From an uncultured Bacillus sp. (GTDB lineage: Bacteria; Bacillota; Bacilli; Bacillales; Cytobacillaceae), in assembly GCA_937894355.1 (NCBI GenBank), contig CALCRD010000023.1, forward strand, positions 1 to 6,518: 6,518 nt of DNA. Reading direction: 5' to 3'. The notes below the pieces were generated by a model. The model worked only from the letters and a program-made list of their open reading frames with translations, searched no databases and was not told the DNA's origin. This document shows positions 4,657 through 6,518 of the stretch, piece by piece (the first letter of the stretch is position 1; each line of letters starts with the position of its first letter). A program made the position numbers and the translations under genes.

Positions 4657-5879
4657 TGCGTTACCACTCCTTTCGGTAATTGTGCCGGTGTATCAATCGG
4701 CTCTATATCCTTCGATTTATAGAGCTTGTCCCCGTCCGGTTTGGGCGGCAGGTCCTCCAAGGCTCTAATCTCATTCGGAGTGAGCCACATCGAGCGCACG
4801 CCCTTAAAGTAATACTCCGCTTGGCTTTTAACGTCGCCGCGAAGTAAGGCTTTAAGGTTGAATTTCCAATACAAACCCTTCCGCCGGTCGCCTATATCCA
4901 ACAGTTTCCGGTTGAATTCTTTTTCGTATACGATTACATTGACTCCGAGGGTTCCTTGGACAAACTCTAAGGACATCTGCTCCATGCTGCTGTAGTTGAC
5001 CCCTTCTGTTTCGCCTAGCATGTGGGCCGGCATGTTGTAGACCGTTGCGACCCGCGTTCTGGTGATTTTCTCGGCTTCAAATATTTTGGTGTCGATAAAA
5101 TTTCGAGTAATCGGCGTAATCTCTGTTCCCATTTCCTGAATAATTACGCCGGCGTTCTCGCTGTAAAAGTCTCTGAAATTCTTGTAAATCTCCTTTTTCT
5201 TCTCCTCGCTGACACTTGCGGCCATTTTTAAAACAAAAGACGCTTTAACGGCTCCATCCATTAAATCCAAACTAAGCTGTTTAATTTTGCTTTCAAAATC
5301 AATAGTATTCCGCAAAACGTCAATCGGACTGATCCCCCGGTAACCGTATCCGTGGATATGTTTGACGTGGATCATGTCCATGTTGTGGACGTAATAAGTG
5401 CCTTTGTCGCCTTGTATCTCATACCAAAGCTCCTTTGTAGCGGCTTCGATAACTTCTTTGACTTTGCTCGGTTCTAATATCCATAAGGCTTTGACCTGAT
5501 ACCGCGAATCATAGTCTTTTAGCGCGTAGGCGTTGCCGTCCGTGTTCCTGAGCGTTTCCATGGTCCGCAGAAACTCAAAAGAGTTCATGTTTGGGTTCGG
5601 ACTGTTAGCCAATAGGTCGGCCATGGGATGGTCTGTTATGTGATTGAAGTTCTTGTCCAGCATTTTCAGCGGCAGTGATGCCAATGAATTAGATAGCCTG
5701 GACACGGCAGAAAAGATTGTCTCGTTTGTGGCCAGGGTGTTACTTGTCCGCTTGGTAAAAATGTTATAAGGCTCAAACCACTGGGCAAATCTCTCGTAAG
5801 TCAAGGCCGACACCTGCTTTAAGGACTTGCCGCTGAATATTTTGCCAACCCTTGCTTTGATTTTCTTAAAAATATTCAT
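4653..5879 (-). CDS. HK97-family portal protein
   Basis: This 408-residue protein forms the dodecameric ring at one capsid vertex through which DNA enters and leaves, and to which terminase and connector dock. Its length is normal for the HK97 portal family. Motifs in order are IFSAVSRLSNSLASLPL (55-71), HPMADLLANSPNPNMNSFEF (84-103), GNAYAL (115-120), HVKHIHGYGYRGISPID (171-187), the RVATVYNMPAHMLGE stretch (276-290), the long helix SSMEQMSLEFVQGTL (297-311), and the C-terminal LLRGDVKSQAEYYFKG and WLTPNEIRALEDLPP (345-379). A short basic N-terminus (NIFKKIKARVGKIF) is typical and not a signal peptide. ATG overlaps the terminase TGA as ATGA. A strong AAGGAGG lies 6 bases upstream, within the last codons of terminase. 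Confidence 0.96.
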   Translation of the reverse strand: MNIFKKIKARVGKIFSGKSLKQVSALTYERFAQWFEPYNIFTKRTSNTLATNETIFSAVSRLSNSLASLPLKMLDKNFNHITDHPMADLLANSPNPNMNSFEFLRTMETLRNTDGNAYALKDYDSRYQVKALWILEPSKVKEVIEAATKELWYEIQGDKGTYYVHNMDMIHVKHIHGYGYRGISPIDVLRNTIDFESKIKQLSLDLMDGAVKASFVLKMAASVSEEKKKEIYKNFRDFYSENAGVIIQEMGTEITPITRNFIDTKIFEAEKITRTRVATVYNMPAHMLGETEGVNYSSMEQMSLEFVQGTLGVNVIVYEKEFNRKLLDIGDRRKGLYWKFNLKALLRGDVKSQAEYYFKGVRSMWLTPNEIRALEDLPPKPDGDKLYKSKDIEPIDTPAQLPKGVVTQ

Positions 5880-6518
5880 TTACTTCCTCCTTTCAGCAAA
5901 TCCTTAACGCTGATAAACCCAACGCCGCCGCCGGATTCTTTGATTATGGTCATTAGTTTCATAGTTTCGGTATGGGCATTAAGCCACGCAGCGAATCCAT
6001 CAATTTTCCGATAGCGCCCTTGTTTCGTCGGCAACCAGTTCCCGTTCCGATCGTCTACCAGCTTCACATTGTTTAAATACCAGCGAAAAAGCCGGTTGTT
6101 ATTGAAAACAACGCGGCCATCGAGCAATAATTCTTTTATATCTTTGAGCGCAGGGCTTAACGTGAGCGCCCCCTGTCTAACGCATTTGGTCCATGTTTCT
6201 CCTCCGTATGCTTGCAAATCGTTGGTGAGTCGGAAAGCATTAGCTGGGTCATAGGTGATTAATGATATAGCGTATTTTTTTGATTGCTCCAAATACCAGT
6301 CGTAAACATGGCTATAATCAACATAATCACCTTTGCAGATGGTCAAAAACCCTTCCTTTTGCCAAGCTTCGTATGGCAAGTCCTCATTCGCCAGCTTGAC
6401 TTTTGCCATTGGTATCCAACTGTGAGATAAAACAAAAACTCGGCCATCCGGTAACGGAAATTCCAGACATGCCGAGGTAAAATCTTCTGTAGTTGAAAGG
6501 TCATGGCCGCCGATGCAT
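5876..6518 (-). CDS. terL: Terminase large subunit, C-terminal nuclease domain (cut by window edge)
   Basis: This is the nuclease end of the DNA-packaging motor. An ATG at 6407-6409 would give 177 residues, but the same frame stays open to the right edge (36 more codons from 6517). Those codons encode GGHDLSTTEDFTSACLEFPL, the first catalytic motif of the RuvC-like nuclease, so that ATG is internal and the true start lies outside. Counting visible residues, the metal-binding acidic residues expected in the fold are Asp6 (GGHDLS), Asp90 (in ITYDPANAF) and Asp173 (in RKIDGFAAWL). VRQGALTLSPALKDIKELLLDGR (114-136) and WYLNNV (146-151) are typical of the HK97/Terminase_1 type. The N-terminal ATPase domain is not in view. 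The TGA overlaps the portal start. The final KGGSK codons also carry the portal's ribosome binding site. Confidence 0.95.
   Translation of the reverse strand, partial: CIGGHDLSTTEDFTSACLEFPLPDGRVFVLSHSWIPMAKVKLANEDLPYEAWQKEGFLTICKGDYVDYSHVYDWYLEQSKKYAISLITYDPANAFRLTNDLQAYGGETWTKCVRQGALTLSPALKDIKELLLDGRVVFNNNRLFRWYLNNVKLVDDRNGNWLPTKQGRYRKIDGFAAWLNAHTETMKLMTIIKESGGGVGFISVKDLLKGGSK
5886..5892 (-). promoter_or_regulatory. Portal ribosome binding site
   Basis: The minus strand reads AAGGAGG here, 6 bases before the portal ATG, within the codons for the terminase C-terminus KGGSK. It is one of the strongest sites in the window and supports the ATG at 5877-5879. Confidence 0.85.

Noticed and set aside
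5022..5231. Plus-strand 69-codon frame opposite the portal gene
   Set aside because: It is antisense to conserved portal motifs and has no recognisable domain or initiation signal.

Overview
The window is a contiguous piece of the head-and-tail-joining module of a tailed, HK97-like siphovirus or prophage. All genes lie on the minus strand, so transcription runs from high to low coordinates. AGGAGG-type ribosome binding sites, a ClpP-type prohead protease and a phi13-family major tail protein point to a phage of a Firmicute, probably a clostridial-type anaerobe. That host call is an inference: the window holds no host gene, integrase or att site, so prophage and free phage cannot be told apart.

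In transcription order the genes are: large terminase subunit (C-terminal nuclease part, cut by the window's right edge); portal; ClpP-like prohead protease; HK97-fold major capsid protein; gp6-like head-tail connector; an unrecognised 239-aa protein with an internal phage-structural-type domain; a 93-aa accessory protein; head closure (head-tail joining) protein; HK97 gp10-like protein; a tail-terminator-type protein; and the phi13-family major tail protein (cut by the left edge). Together they package DNA (terminase), form the DNA gate (portal), assemble and mature the shell (protease and capsid protein), build the neck (connector, closure, gp10-like and terminator) and start the tail tube (major tail protein).

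The genes are packed with almost no intergenic DNA, and no gene-free stretch exceeds 12 bases. Four junctions are ATGA overlaps, one is TGATG, one is a direct TAA-ATG abutment, one is a 14-base overlap and three have gaps of 2 to 12 bases. Most ribosome binding sites sit inside the last codons of the upstream gene, which suggests a single translationally coupled operon. No promoter, rho-independent terminator, tRNA, CRISPR array or insertion sequence was seen.

Most of the window is an ordinary structural module, and I found no convincing new defence or regulatory system. The parts worth a second look are the two extra genes between the connector and the head closure gene, the likely TTG start of the first of them, and a perfect 8-bp hairpin just downstream of the capsid gene.
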